Shown piece by piece: positions 18,768-26,812 of a stretch of DNA of 64,000 nt. The notes under the pieces were generated by a model. It was not told the DNA's origin, did not search any database, and saw only the letters and a program-made list of their open reading frames with translations. Position numbers and translations under genes: made by a program. Source of the stretch: Bacteroidaceae bacterium (GTDB lineage Bacteria > Bacteroidota > Bacteroidia > Bacteroidales > Bacteroidaceae); NCBI GenBank assembly GCA_017650105.1, contig JAGCFO010000007.1, forward strand, positions 44,327 through 108,326. The letters are read 5' to 3'. How positions within the stretch are numbered: the first letter of the stretch is position 1; every line of letters starts with the position of its first letter.

Positions 18768-20006
18768 ATGATTGACTCTCCCATCTTCACTCCCGTCACG
18801 ATAGGCCCCGTAACGCTTCGAAACCGCGTCATCCGCTCGGCAGCATTTGAAAATATGGCTCACGGCAACAGCCCCTCGAAGGCTCTGTTCGACTATCATA
18901 CGGCAGTAGCGCGAGGAGGTGTGGGAATGACAACGATAGCCTACGCATCAGTCAACAGGAGCGGACTTTCGTTCGACGGGCAGCTGTGGATGCGCGAGGA
19001 GATAGTGCCTGCGCTCAAAGAGCTTACCGATGCCATTCACGCCGAAGGAGCAAAAGCCTCCATCCAGCTGGGGCATTGCGGGAATATGACTCACCGAGCC
19101 ACGTGTGGTTGCCTTCCCGTAGGCGCCTCAAGCGGTTTCAACCTGTATTCGCCTACGTTTGTGCGCGGATTGAAGGAGAGCGAGATTTATGCTTTGGTTG
19201 ACGATTTCGGGAAAGCCGTAAGCCTGGCACGTCGAGCAGGATTCGACTGCGTTGAGATACACGCCGGGCACGGTTATCTGATAAGCCAGTTCCTTTCGCC
19301 CTACACCAATCATCGCCGAGATAAGTTTGGAGGCTCGCTCGAAAACAGGATGCGCTTTATGCAACTGGTGCTGACGCGCGTGTTGGAAACGGCAGCGGAT
19401 GACTTGGGAGTCATCGTCAAAATGAATATGCACGACGGCTTCCGGAGCGGGATGCAGCAAGCGGAATGCCTCGAGGTAGCGCGGGAGATTGAGCGCCTCG
19501 GAGCCCACGCTATCGTGCTTTCGGCGGGATTTGTGAGCAAGGCCCCGATGGAGGTGATGCGCGGAGCGATGCCTATCCGCACGCTGGCGTACTATATGGA
19601 TATGCGCAAGTTCTGGTGGCTCAAGGGGATGCTGCATCTATTTGGACGACGGATGATTCCTACCGTTCCGTACAAGGAAGGATATTTCCTTGAGGAGGCT
19701 AAGGTGTTCCGCTCTGCGGTAAAACTTCCGCTGATTTATGTCGGAGGGCTTACATCGCGCGCGAAGATGGAAGAGGTGCTGGAGGCTGGTTTCGACGGGC
19801 TCCAAGTGGCTCGAGCGCTGGTGCACGACACAGATTTCGTCAACAAGATTCGAAGCGGGGAGATTGAGAAGAGCGGGTGCCGGCATTCGAACTATTGCAT
19901 CGGGCGCATGTATTCTCTGGAGATGAAATGCAACAAATGTATTGAGAATTTGCCAAAAAGCCTGCGCAAAGAGATAGAAAAGGAGGAGCAGAGATGGTCG
20001 CGCTGA
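18768..20006 (+). CDS. Old Yellow Enzyme-type NADH:flavin oxidoreductase (candidate 5-beta-reductase)
   Basis: The 412-residue FMN-barrel protein shows RVIRSAAFENMA, IQLGHCGNMTHR, the OYE signature IHAGHGYLISQFLSPYTNHR and RDKFGGSLENR, and phosphate-binding IYVGGLTSRAKME. It ends with four cysteines spaced C-x5-C-x10-C-x2-C. These recall the iron-sulfur region of 2,4-dienoyl-CoA reductase-like enzymes, but the second (FAD/NAD) domain is absent. OYE-family enzymes reduce enone double bonds, including delta-4 bonds of bile acids to the 5-beta form. It overlaps the next gene by 13 bases. The operon context suggests 3-oxo-delta-4 steroid substrates. Confidence 0.83.
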   Translation: MIDSPIFTPVTIGPVTLRNRVIRSAAFENMAHGNSPSKALFDYHTAVARGGVGMTTIAYASVNRSGLSFDGQLWMREEIVPALKELTDAIHAEGAKASIQLGHCGNMTHRATCGCLPVGASSGFNLYSPTFVRGLKESEIYALVDDFGKAVSLARRAGFDCVEIHAGHGYLISQFLSPYTNHRRDKFGGSLENRMRFMQLVLTRVLETAADDLGVIVKMNMHDGFRSGMQQAECLEVAREIERLGAHAIVLSAGFVSKAPMEVMRGAMPIRTLAYYMDMRKFWWLKGMLHLFGRRMIPTVPYKEGYFLEEAKVFRSAVKLPLIYVGGLTSRAKMEEVLEAGFDGLQVARALVHDTDFVNKIRSGEIEKSGCRHSNYCIGRMYSLEMKCNKCIENLPKSLRKEIEKEEQRWSR

Positions 20007-20758
20007 TAACGGGAGGAAGCTCAGGCTTGGGATTGGAGTTTGCCCACCAGCTGGGACTTCGCGGGTATGATTTGCTGCTTGTCAGCAATCGTGAAGAGGA
20101 ACTTTCCAAAGCTGCAACGGAACTTCAGCAAAGTACGGGAGTGAAGGTCTACACCCATTGGAGCAATCTTGCGACAGAGAATGCTGCCGATGAGCTACTC
20201 AGTTGGTATCACGAGGAGGGTATCGTTCCCGACGTGCTTGTCAACAATGCCGGAATGTATTTCTTCAAAGAGCTCGACGTTGCCGACTTAGACAGAGTGC
20301 AGGCGATGATTCATCTCCACATCACCACTATCACCCGGCTCTGCCTGCTCTTCGGGCAGGAAATGAAGAGCAGAGGAAACGGCTACATCCTGAATGTCTC
20401 CTCTATGGCAGCAAGACTTCCCGTGCCCGGAATCACCATTTATTCTGCCACGAAAGCTTACCTGAAGAGCTTCGGCAAGTCGCTCTCGTTCGAGTACCTG
20501 CCCTACGGCGTAGGCGTGACAACCGTTTGCCCCGCAGCCGTAGCCACACCCTTGTATAATATCGACAAGAAATGGATGAACTTAGGGCTGCGACTGAGAA
20601 TTATTCACACGCCTGAGTGGCTTGTGAAGAGGGCTCTCAAAGCGATGTTCCGCCGCAAGCGCATCGTTGCCCCCTCGCTTATGAACGCCTATCTCCCGCT
20701 GCTGATAGCCCTTCTGCCGAGTCCCATCGAAGCAAAACTGTGGGAGAAGTTGAAGTAG
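19994..20758 (+). CDS. Short-chain dehydrogenase (candidate 3-beta-hydroxysteroid dehydrogenase)
   Basis: The 254-residue classical SDR has TGGSSGLGLEFA at residues 6-17, NNAGMYF near 86, the catalytic Ser in LNVSSMAARLP and YSATKAYLKSF with Tyr/Lys, and a CPAAVATPLY active-site lid. It fits dehydrogenases that interconvert hydroxyl and keto groups with NAD(P)H. As the last gene of the 5AR-OYE-SDR operon, it is the likely step reducing a 3-keto group after ring saturation. Ketoacyl or fatty-acyl-CoA reductase roles cannot be excluded on sequence alone. Confidence 0.83.
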   Translation: MVALITGGSSGLGLEFAHQLGLRGYDLLLVSNREEELSKAATELQQSTGVKVYTHWSNLATENAADELLSWYHEEGIVPDVLVNNAGMYFFKELDVADLDRVQAMIHLHITTITRLCLLFGQEMKSRGNGYILNVSSMAARLPVPGITIYSATKAYLKSFGKSLSFEYLPYGVGVTTVCPAAVATPLYNIDKKWMNLGLRLRIIHTPEWLVKRALKAMFRRKRIVAPSLMNAYLPLLIALLPSPIEAKLWEKLK

Positions 20759-20791
20759 CGAGGAGCATTGCCAATTCTGGAGAAACATAAT

Positions 20792-20826
20792 AAAAGGAGT
20801 CCTGCCGAAAGCAAGACTCCTTTTTT
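20792..20826. terminator. Bidirectional intrinsic terminator between the SDR gene and tRNA-Ala
   Basis: AAAAGGAGTC pairs with GACTCCTTTT across 13 nt, followed by TTTTTT overall on the plus strand. It ends the steroid operon on the plus strand, and the same hairpin follows the tRNA on the minus strand. Confidence 0.85.
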
Positions 20827-20827
20827 G

Positions 20828-20901
20828 TGGAGCATACGAGACTCGAACTCGTCACCTCTTGACTGCCAGTCAAACGCTCTAGCCAGATGAGCTAATGCCC
20901 C
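20828..20901 (-). tRNA. tRNA-Ala (anticodon GGC)
   Basis: The 74-nt cloverleaf folds cleanly: acceptor GGGGCAT/ATGCTCC, D arm GCTC/GAGC, anticodon stem TTTGA/TCAAG with loop CTGGCAG (anticodon GGC) and T arm ACGAG/CTCGT. The third acceptor pair is G3-U70, the alanine identity determinant. The 3' CCA is not encoded. Confidence 0.95.
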
Positions 20902-20994
20902 ATTTTCGAGCTGAAAAGGAAGAAAATAACCCGACAAATGAGACTTCTTTCTTCTTTTCTGGCGCAAAGGTAATGTGTTTTTTGAAATAATGTG

Positions 20995-21002
20995 TAATTT
21001 TG
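20995..21002 (+). promoter_or_regulatory. -7 box for ruvC
   Basis: TAATTTTG matches TAnnTTTG 19 nt before the ruvC ATG. No -33 TTTG is at the right spacing, so this is a tentative promoter. Confidence 0.4.
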
Positions 21003-21021
21003 CACCAATTATTTTCAAAAA

Positions 21022-21591
21022 ATGTTGAAATCTGTCGCAGAAAAGATCATTTTGGGCATCGACCCGGGAACAAACTTGATGGGATACGGCGTGCTGAAGG
21101 TCGTTGGGACTAAAGCAACGCTGGTGACTTCAGGCATCATCGACTTGCGAAAGGTTTCAGACGGCTATCTCAAGCTGGGCGAGATTTATCGAAGGGTGCA
21201 GCGCATCATCGACTCCTTCCTGCCCGACGAGATGGCTGTGGAGGCTCCCTTCTTCGGAGCAAACGTGCAAAGTATGCTCAAGCTGGGGCGCGCGCAGGGA
21301 GTAGCTATCGCTGCCGCCATAAGCCGCGACGTGCCTATCGCCGAATATGCTCCCACGAAGATTAAGATGGCCATTACCGGTAACGGAGCTGCCAGCAAGG
21401 AGCAGGTTGCCGACATGCTGCGCCGAATGCTCGACATCCCGAAGGATGATATGCCCAAGCATCTCGACGCTACCGATGCGCTGGGTGCCGCCTACTGTCA
21501 TTTCCTCCAGATGGGACGCCCCGAAGTGGAAAAAGGCGCCCGCTCGTGGAAAGAATATGTGAACAAGAATCCTGATAAAGTAAGAAAATAG
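21022..21591 (+). CDS. ruvC: Holliday junction endonuclease RuvC
   Basis: The 189-residue protein shows [16 protein letters not shown] (first catalytic Asp), [20 protein letters not shown] (catalytic Glu and junction-binding loop), [19 protein letters not shown] and a final [14 protein letters not shown] (last Asp pair). RuvC cuts Holliday junctions as a dimer with RuvAB. The length is typical. The stop codon directly abuts the purN start codon, indicating co-transcription. Confidence 0.95.
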   Translation: MLKSVAEKIILGIDPGTNLMGYGVLKVVGTKATLVTSGIIDLRKVSDGYLKLGEIYRRVQRIIDSFLPDEMAVEAPFFGANVQSMLKLGRAQGVAIAAAISRDVPIAEYAPTKIKMAITGNGAASKEQVADMLRRMLDIPKDDMPKHLDATDALGAAYCHFLQMGRPEVEKGARSWKEYVNKNPDKVRK

Positions 21592-22194
21592 ATGCCAATG
21601 AAACGTATCGCCGTATTTGCATCCCACAACGGGAGCGACTTGCAGGCAGTTATCGACGGCTGCCAAAGCGGAGCCATAAGTGCCCAAGTGTGTCTGGTTA
21701 TCAGCAACAACTCCCAGTCGTTCGCCCTCGAGCGTGCACGGAGAGCACAGATTCCTACCCTCCACATCAGCTCGTCCACTCACAGCAAAGAGGAGATTGG
21801 GCAAGCTATGCTGCAGGCTTTGGCTGACGCGCAGACAGATATGGTGATGCTGTGCGGATATATGAAGCAGATTCCGCCCGAAGTGGTGGAGAGCTACGAG
21901 GGACGCATCTTCAACATCCACCCTGCCCTCCTCCCCCGACACGGAGGACCCGGCATGTACGGCATCAGAGTGCACGAAGCCGTCATCCGCGAAGGAGACA
22001 GCGAAACGGGAGTGACGATACACCGAGTGAGCAACGTGATTGACGGAGGAGACATCGTGGCGCAGACGCGCGTGCCTGTCGAGGAGGGCGACACCCCCGA
22101 GACGCTTGCCGCAAGGGTGCTCGAGAGGGAGCATTCGTTCCTCGTCGAAGTGCTCTCGAGCCTCTGCGCCGAAGAGTGCGAAGAGGAAGAATGA
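21592..22194 (+). CDS. purN: Phosphoribosylglycinamide formyltransferase
   Basis: The 200-residue protein has the N-terminal RIAVFASHNGSDLQAVIDG, catalytic FNIHPALLPRHGGPGMYG (Asn and His) and SETGVTIHRVSNVIDGGDIV (catalytic Asp). PurN transfers a formyl group from 10-formyl-THF to GAR in purine synthesis. ATG 21592 follows the ruvC stop with no gap; the in-frame ATG at 21598 is an equally possible start. Confidence 0.95.
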   Translation: MPMKRIAVFASHNGSDLQAVIDGCQSGAISAQVCLVISNNSQSFALERARRAQIPTLHISSSTHSKEEIGQAMLQALADAQTDMVMLCGYMKQIPPEVVESYEGRIFNIHPALLPRHGGPGMYGIRVHEAVIREGDSETGVTIHRVSNVIDGGDIVAQTRVPVEEGDTPETLAARVLEREHSFLVEVLSSLCAEECEEEE

Positions 22195-22266
22195 AATATG
22201 AAGAAAGAAAAAAAAATTTTCCCTTCTTCATATCGCGAGATTTGTTCTCCAAAAAATTTTTTGAGC
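22195..22266. repeat. Intergenic AT-rich repeat, copy 4
   Basis: The copy directly follows the purN stop. It contains AATATGAAGAAAGAA, AAAATTTTCCCTTCTTCA and the 30-bp core at 22226-22255 with TATCGCGAGATTTGTTCTCC, then an A/T block. It separates purN from mazG. Confidence 0.7.
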
Positions 22267-22311
22267 AACACATAATTTGACATACGTAACACATCAATCC
22301 ACAGAACGAAA

Positions 22312-23157
22312 ATGCATAGCAAGGAAGAGAAGATGGCTGCCTTCGGCAGGCTGTTAGATATCATGGACGACTTGCGCGAGAAGTGCCCGTGGGACAGAGT
22401 GCAAACCAACGAGACGCTGCGCCCCAATACGATAGAGGAAGTGTATGAGCTGAGCGACGCACTCCTCAACGACGACTACGCCAACATATGCAAGGAGCTG
22501 GGCGACGTGCTGCTGCACGTAGTCTTCTATGCCAAGATAGGCTCCGAGAAGAACGAGTTTGACATTGCCGACGTGTGCGACAAACTGTGCCAGAAGCTCA
22601 TCTACCGTCATCCCCACATCTACGGGCAAGTGAAGGTGGAGGGTACCGATGAGGTGCTAAACAACTGGGAAGAGCTGAAGCTGAAGGAGAAAGGCGGCAA
22701 CAAACGCACTCTCAGCGGCGTGCCCAACAGCCTCCCCTCGCTCATCAAGGCTTATCGCATACAGGAGAAGGCTCGCAACGTGGGATTCGACTGGCCCGAC
22801 GCCGAGGGTGCCTGGGATAAGCTGAAGGAGGAGTTTGCCGAGCTGCGCAAGGCTATCGACGCCAACGCTGCCGCGCATCCCGGCAAGGAGGGAGACCGCC
22901 CGCAGGAAGCGGAATATTCCGAAGTGGAAGCGGAGTATGGCGACGTGCTGTTTGCCGCAGTAAACGTGGGACGCCTCTCGGGGCTTAATCCCGACTCGGC
23001 TTTGGAGCACACCAACCTGAAGTTCACGCGCCGCTTCAACTATCTGGAAGAGAAGGCTCTCGCTCAGGGGCGCAAGCTCAAGGAGATGACTCTCGAGGAG
23101 ATGGATGTGCTGTGGGAAGAGGCAAAGGCTCTCGAGCGCCAAGAAACGAACAAATAG
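22312..23157 (+). CDS. mazG: Nucleoside triphosphate pyrophosphohydrolase MazG
   Basis: The 281-residue protein has tandem all-alpha MazG domains. The first contains CPWDRVQTNETLRPNTIEE, VYELSDAL and ELGDVLLHVVFYAKI (metal-binding ExxE and D residues). The second, near residue 150-240, contains KAYRIQEKARNVGFDW and EVEAEYGDVLFAAVNVGRL. MazG hydrolyses NTPs or dNTPs to NMP and PPi, as a house-cleaning enzyme. There is an insertion of about 15 residues in the second domain (HPGKEGDRPQEAEYS). Confidence 0.93.
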   Translation: MHSKEEKMAAFGRLLDIMDDLREKCPWDRVQTNETLRPNTIEEVYELSDALLNDDYANICKELGDVLLHVVFYAKIGSEKNEFDIADVCDKLCQKLIYRHPHIYGQVKVEGTDEVLNNWEELKLKEKGGNKRTLSGVPNSLPSLIKAYRIQEKARNVGFDWPDAEGAWDKLKEEFAELRKAIDANAAAHPGKEGDRPQEAEYSEVEAEYGDVLFAAVNVGRLSGLNPDSALEHTNLKFTRRFNYLEEKALAQGRKLKEMTLEEMDVLWEEAKALERQETNK

Positions 23158-23205
23158 CCCTACACTCTCTGACAAAACACTGAGAAAGAGACACATCGCA
23201 CCCGA

Positions 23206-23937
23206 ATGAGAAAACTCCCCATACTGCTGCTCCTCGTCTGCTTCACAGCGTGCAACCATCCTGTGAGAGCCGACTATGCCCCCTTCGAGAAATACGAGGG
23301 AATGGTGCGCGCGGCAGTCGCCGAGATGCAGCTGCCCTCGTGCTACCAATACCTCCCCCTGCTGCTCACCGACTGCGACTCGCTCTATGTGGGCGACTAC
23401 GCCTCGGGCATGTGGGCACTCTCGGTTCCCGTAGCCCATCACTACGGGCTGTCGGTTACCGATAACGAAGACGAGCGTTTCAGCGCCGAGCGCGCCACGT
23501 TTGCTGCCACGCACTATCTGAAAGACTTGCGAGATTACTTCCGGGGTAGCGACTCGCTGGCGCTGAGGCAATATGTGAAGGTGGAGCCCATGCTTCGGAT
23601 GAGTGCCGACAGCATACTGTGGGCGCTCCAGAAGATAGAGGCTGAATACGAGGGAGGGCGACGCGAGAGCTCCTTCCTCCCTCCCTTGAAACAGGCACGC
23701 GAGGAGATGGCTCGCAAACTCCTGCTACAGGAAGAGCTGAAACGCCGCGCAGCAGCAAAGATTGCCAGCAAGGCAAAGGCTGCCCCTTCGTACATATACT
23801 ATAAGGTGAAGCGAGGGGATGTGCTCGGCAAGATTGCGCAGAGGAATCATTGCACCGTGAAGCAGCTCAAACAGTGGAACAACCTCCGAAGCGACAACAT
23901 ACGCGAAGGGCAACGACTGAAGATACTGAAGCGGTAG
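23206..23937 (+). CDS. LysM lipoprotein with degenerate lytic-transglycosylase domain
   Basis: The 243-residue protein has a lipobox signal (LLLVCFTACN). Residues about 35-115 resemble the MltD/SLT fold: LPSCYQYLPLLLTDCDSL, DYASGMWALSVPVAHHYGL and SAERATFAATHYLKDL. The catalytic Glu expected in the PIVES position is replaced (LLLTD), so cleavage activity is doubtful. The C terminus is one LysM domain (YYKVKRGDVLGKIAQRN), which binds peptidoglycan. It precedes the SGNH/MBOAT cluster by 100 nt and may guide envelope-glycan modification. The gap between the two shows nothing coding. Confidence 0.75.
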   Translation: MRKLPILLLLVCFTACNHPVRADYAPFEKYEGMVRAAVAEMQLPSCYQYLPLLLTDCDSLYVGDYASGMWALSVPVAHHYGLSVTDNEDERFSAERATFAATHYLKDLRDYFRGSDSLALRQYVKVEPMLRMSADSILWALQKIEAEYEGGRRESSFLPPLKQAREEMARKLLLQEELKRRAAAKIASKAKAAPSYIYYKVKRGDVLGKIAQRNHCTVKQLKQWNNLRSDNIREGQRLKILKR

Positions 23938-24037
23938 AAAAAGATGTTCAACTCACCCTACGCAGCCTTCGCTCGGGCATGCAGAACCCCGAAGCCCGCT
24001 GCGCAAATGAAAAACGAAATGCACCAATAAGGAAAAG

Positions 24038-25417
24038 ATGAAAGCATACAAGACAGTCCTGTTTATGTTCTCCGTTATCGCCCTGCTGGCGATTGTCTGC
24101 CTCGTCTTTCCGCGAGAGGGCATACGTGCGGGGGAGACAACATTCACCTTCCCCTCGCTTGAGGAAGCGTTGTCGTCGGATGCTTCCGCCAAGTCGAACA
24201 TGCCTTCAGAGACACCCGAGGAGCTTCTTGCACGACAGCTCAACGATATGCGCATGCAGCAGCAGAGCCAATACCTCGAGTATTTCAAGACAAGCAACAT
24301 ACGCATCAACCTCCCCGACGACGACCTTACGTTTTTCGACGATTTGTTTGCTGCCTTCGACGCTGCCGACAGCACCCATGTGGGCATCATGCACTACGGC
24401 GACTCGCAGATTGAGGGAGACCGAATCACGGGTACTATCCGCGAGGAACTGCAGGACACTTTCGGCGGTATAGGGCCTGGAATCATGCCGCTGATGGAGA
24501 CAGTGGGCAGCATCCACATAGGGCAGGTATGCAGCGCCGAACTGTCGCGCGCATTTGCCTACGGGCCTGTGGAGCTACGTGCCGGCAACAGCAACTACGG
24601 CGTTATGGGGCAGGTAGCATACCTCGATACGGCAGTCGTCGTGAGCCTATGGCCCAGGACGAAGCAGACGTTGCATTGCCACAACTTCACTCGGCTAACG
24701 GTGCTGGCAGAGAATCCCTCATCAAACCTATATGTTACATGCAAGGGCGAGCATCGCACGCTGGAGCCTTCGCGGGGAGTGAAGCACATCACTTTCCAGT
24801 TCGACAAGCCTCAGCGACGCGCCTCCGTGAGCCTCTCGGGCTATGCCAACATCTACGGCATCGTGCTTGACGGAGAGACAGGCGTGCAGGTCGACAACAT
24901 CGGCATGCGCGGATGTGCAGGAACCATGTTTACGTATATCAACCGCAATCATCTCACCGACTACTGTACGTCGCAGAATGTGCGGCTCATCATACTGCAG
25001 TATGGAGGTAACGCCGTTCCCTACCTGAAAACGGATAAGAGCCTGCGGCAGTATATGGGGCAGATGCGACGCCAGATAAAATACCTTCAGGAGGTGGCTC
25101 CCGAAGCCAAAGTGATGCTGATAGGTCCCTCCGATATGTCAACGCGCATCAAGGGTGCCTGGCAGACGATACCCATCCTCCCTACCGTTTGCGACTCGCT
25201 CCGTTCGGTAGCTCTCGACAGCGGTGCTGCCTACTGGGATATGTATCAGGCAATGGGAGGGCAGAACAGTATGGCTCAGTGGGTTGAGCACAATCCTCCG
25301 CTTGCCGGCTCCGATCATATCCATTTCACGCTGGCAGGAGGAGAGCGCGTGGCAGATCTTTTCTGCAAGTCGCTGATGCTCTACTACGACTATTATCATT
25401 GGAGGAAGCGGCAATGA
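24038..25417 (+). CDS. SGNH-fold hydrolase or acetyltransferase, membrane-anchored (first of pair)
   Basis: The 459-residue protein has an N-terminal hydrophobic anchor (residues 7-24). Its SGNH blocks are: block I GIMHYGDSQIEGD (Ser near 123), block III ILQYGGNAVPY, and block V SDHIHFTLAGG (Asp and His). A beta-rich insert of about 140 residues lies between blocks I and III, similar in position to the carbohydrate-binding insert of peptidoglycan O-acetyl esterases. It is translationally coupled to the second SGNH gene (ATGA overlap) and lies in a cluster with an MBOAT acyltransferase. It may be an O-acetyltransferase or O-acetyl esterase for cell-envelope glycan. Confidence 0.78.
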   Translation: MKAYKTVLFMFSVIALLAIVCLVFPREGIRAGETTFTFPSLEEALSSDASAKSNMPSETPEELLARQLNDMRMQQQSQYLEYFKTSNIRINLPDDDLTFFDDLFAAFDAADSTHVGIMHYGDSQIEGDRITGTIREELQDTFGGIGPGIMPLMETVGSIHIGQVCSAELSRAFAYGPVELRAGNSNYGVMGQVAYLDTAVVVSLWPRTKQTLHCHNFTRLTVLAENPSSNLYVTCKGEHRTLEPSRGVKHITFQFDKPQRRASVSLSGYANIYGIVLDGETGVQVDNIGMRGCAGTMFTYINRNHLTDYCTSQNVRLIILQYGGNAVPYLKTDKSLRQYMGQMRRQIKYLQEVAPEAKVMLIGPSDMSTRIKGAWQTIPILPTVCDSLRSVALDSGAAYWDMYQAMGGQNSMAQWVEHNPPLAGSDHIHFTLAGGERVADLFCKSLMLYYDYYHWRKRQ

Positions 25418-26760
25418 GACGAGTGGGCCTACTATGGATAATGCTTCTCGCCTGCTTCACGGCAAGCAGCCAGACGGCAGGAGACAATGTGCGGAGCGCG
25501 GTGATGGATTCTCTCACACAGAATGTCGTCAACCATCTGCTGCCCTCGGGCAACCAGCTGCTCACTCCCCTGCCCTATTTCGACTGCATCGACTACGGCA
25601 AAGCGGGACTTCAGTTCCCCGCTGGGCGCGAGGCTCACAACCGCTTCAATGCTAAGCTCGACAGCCTGCTCCTCTTTGGCAGCCGCAGCGTGAGTATGTG
25701 GCATGTGGGGGGCTCGCATGTGCAGGCCGACTTCTTCTCACATCGCATGCGCACCAACTTCACACTCATGCAGCCCGGCATCCTGGGCACGCGCGGGTTC
25801 CTCTTCCCCTTCGGGATGGCAAAGACCAACTGGAACCACAACTACCACATCTCCTACACGGGAGAATGGAAGGCAGAGCGCAACGTGGAACGCACTTCGA
25901 CAGCAGCCCTCGGCGCTACGGGCATCGCTTCCGTCACGGGCGACACGACAGCGTCTGTCACCCTGGTGCTGAATGTAGGGCAGAGCCCCTCGTGGACGAT
26001 GGATCGCCTGAGGGTGATGGGCTACGCTTCGTCAGACGAAGTGAACGCCTTTGCCGTTGTGGGACGCGACTCCCTCCTGGGACTTCCGGGCGACACCGTG
26101 TGGGCAACGATGGATGAGAAGACCATGAGCCGCATCGTGGAGCTACCTGCCCACACCGACTCGACAACCCTCTACTTCCGCATCCCTGAAGGGCAGACGT
26201 TTACCCTCACAGGCATCATCCCCGAGACAGACGACAAGGGCATCCGCTACTTCAGCAGCGGCATCAACGGTGCCGCCCTGCCCTCGTGGCTGAGATGTGT
26301 GAACCTGGAGCGCGACTTGCAGCTCGTGCAGCCCGACATCGTTTTCTTCGCCATCGGCGTCAACGATGCAGCCGTGCCGCAAGGGCAGTTCGACGTGGAG
26401 GCGTTCAAGGAGAACTATCGGCGTCTCATACGCAAGGTGCAGGCTGTCAGTCCCGACTGCGCCTTCGTCTTCATCACCAACAACGACACCTACCGGCGCG
26501 AGTCGCGCCGCGTGAAGCGTGCCAACCGCAACGGGCTGCTTGTGCGCGACGCCATGTATGCGCTCGCTCGCGAGCAAGGGGCTGCCGTGTGGGATGTGTT
26601 CAGTTTCATGGGAGGGCTCGACAGCAGCCCCCGTTGGCGCGACGCAGGGCTGATGTCCACCGACCTCATCCACTTCACCCGCACGGGCTATGAGCTTCTC
26701 GGCAACATGCTCTACAATGCGCTGATAGATGATTATCTGTGGCAGGGTAGCAAGCCATAG
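25414..26760 (+). CDS. SGNH-fold secreted protein (second of pair)
   Basis: The protein has about 448 residues from the ATG at 25414, which overlaps the previous stop and has a purine-rich GGAGGAAG just upstream, so I prefer it to an in-frame TTG at 25399. It has a signal peptide (MRRVGLLWIMLLACFTASS). Block I is altered to MWHVGGSHVQAD, keeping the Ser but replacing the Asp by Gly. Block III is FFAIGVNDAA and block V STDLIHFTRTGYELLG. The order and length parallel the preceding protein, suggesting paralogues that specialised as transferase and esterase. Confidence 0.76.
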   Translation: MRRVGLLWIMLLACFTASSQTAGDNVRSAVMDSLTQNVVNHLLPSGNQLLTPLPYFDCIDYGKAGLQFPAGREAHNRFNAKLDSLLLFGSRSVSMWHVGGSHVQADFFSHRMRTNFTLMQPGILGTRGFLFPFGMAKTNWNHNYHISYTGEWKAERNVERTSTAALGATGIASVTGDTTASVTLVLNVGQSPSWTMDRLRVMGYASSDEVNAFAVVGRDSLLGLPGDTVWATMDEKTMSRIVELPAHTDSTTLYFRIPEGQTFTLTGIIPETDDKGIRYFSSGINGAALPSWLRCVNLERDLQLVQPDIVFFAIGVNDAAVPQGQFDVEAFKENYRRLIRKVQAVSPDCAFVFITNNDTYRRESRRVKRANRNGLLVRDAMYALAREQGAAVWDVFSFMGGLDSSPRWRDAGLMSTDLIHFTRTGYELLGNMLYNALIDDYLWQGSKP

Positions 26761-26812
26761 GCGGCAGAAACAGAAGAAAAAGAACTAACCCAAAAAAAAG
26801 TAGACAGCGACG

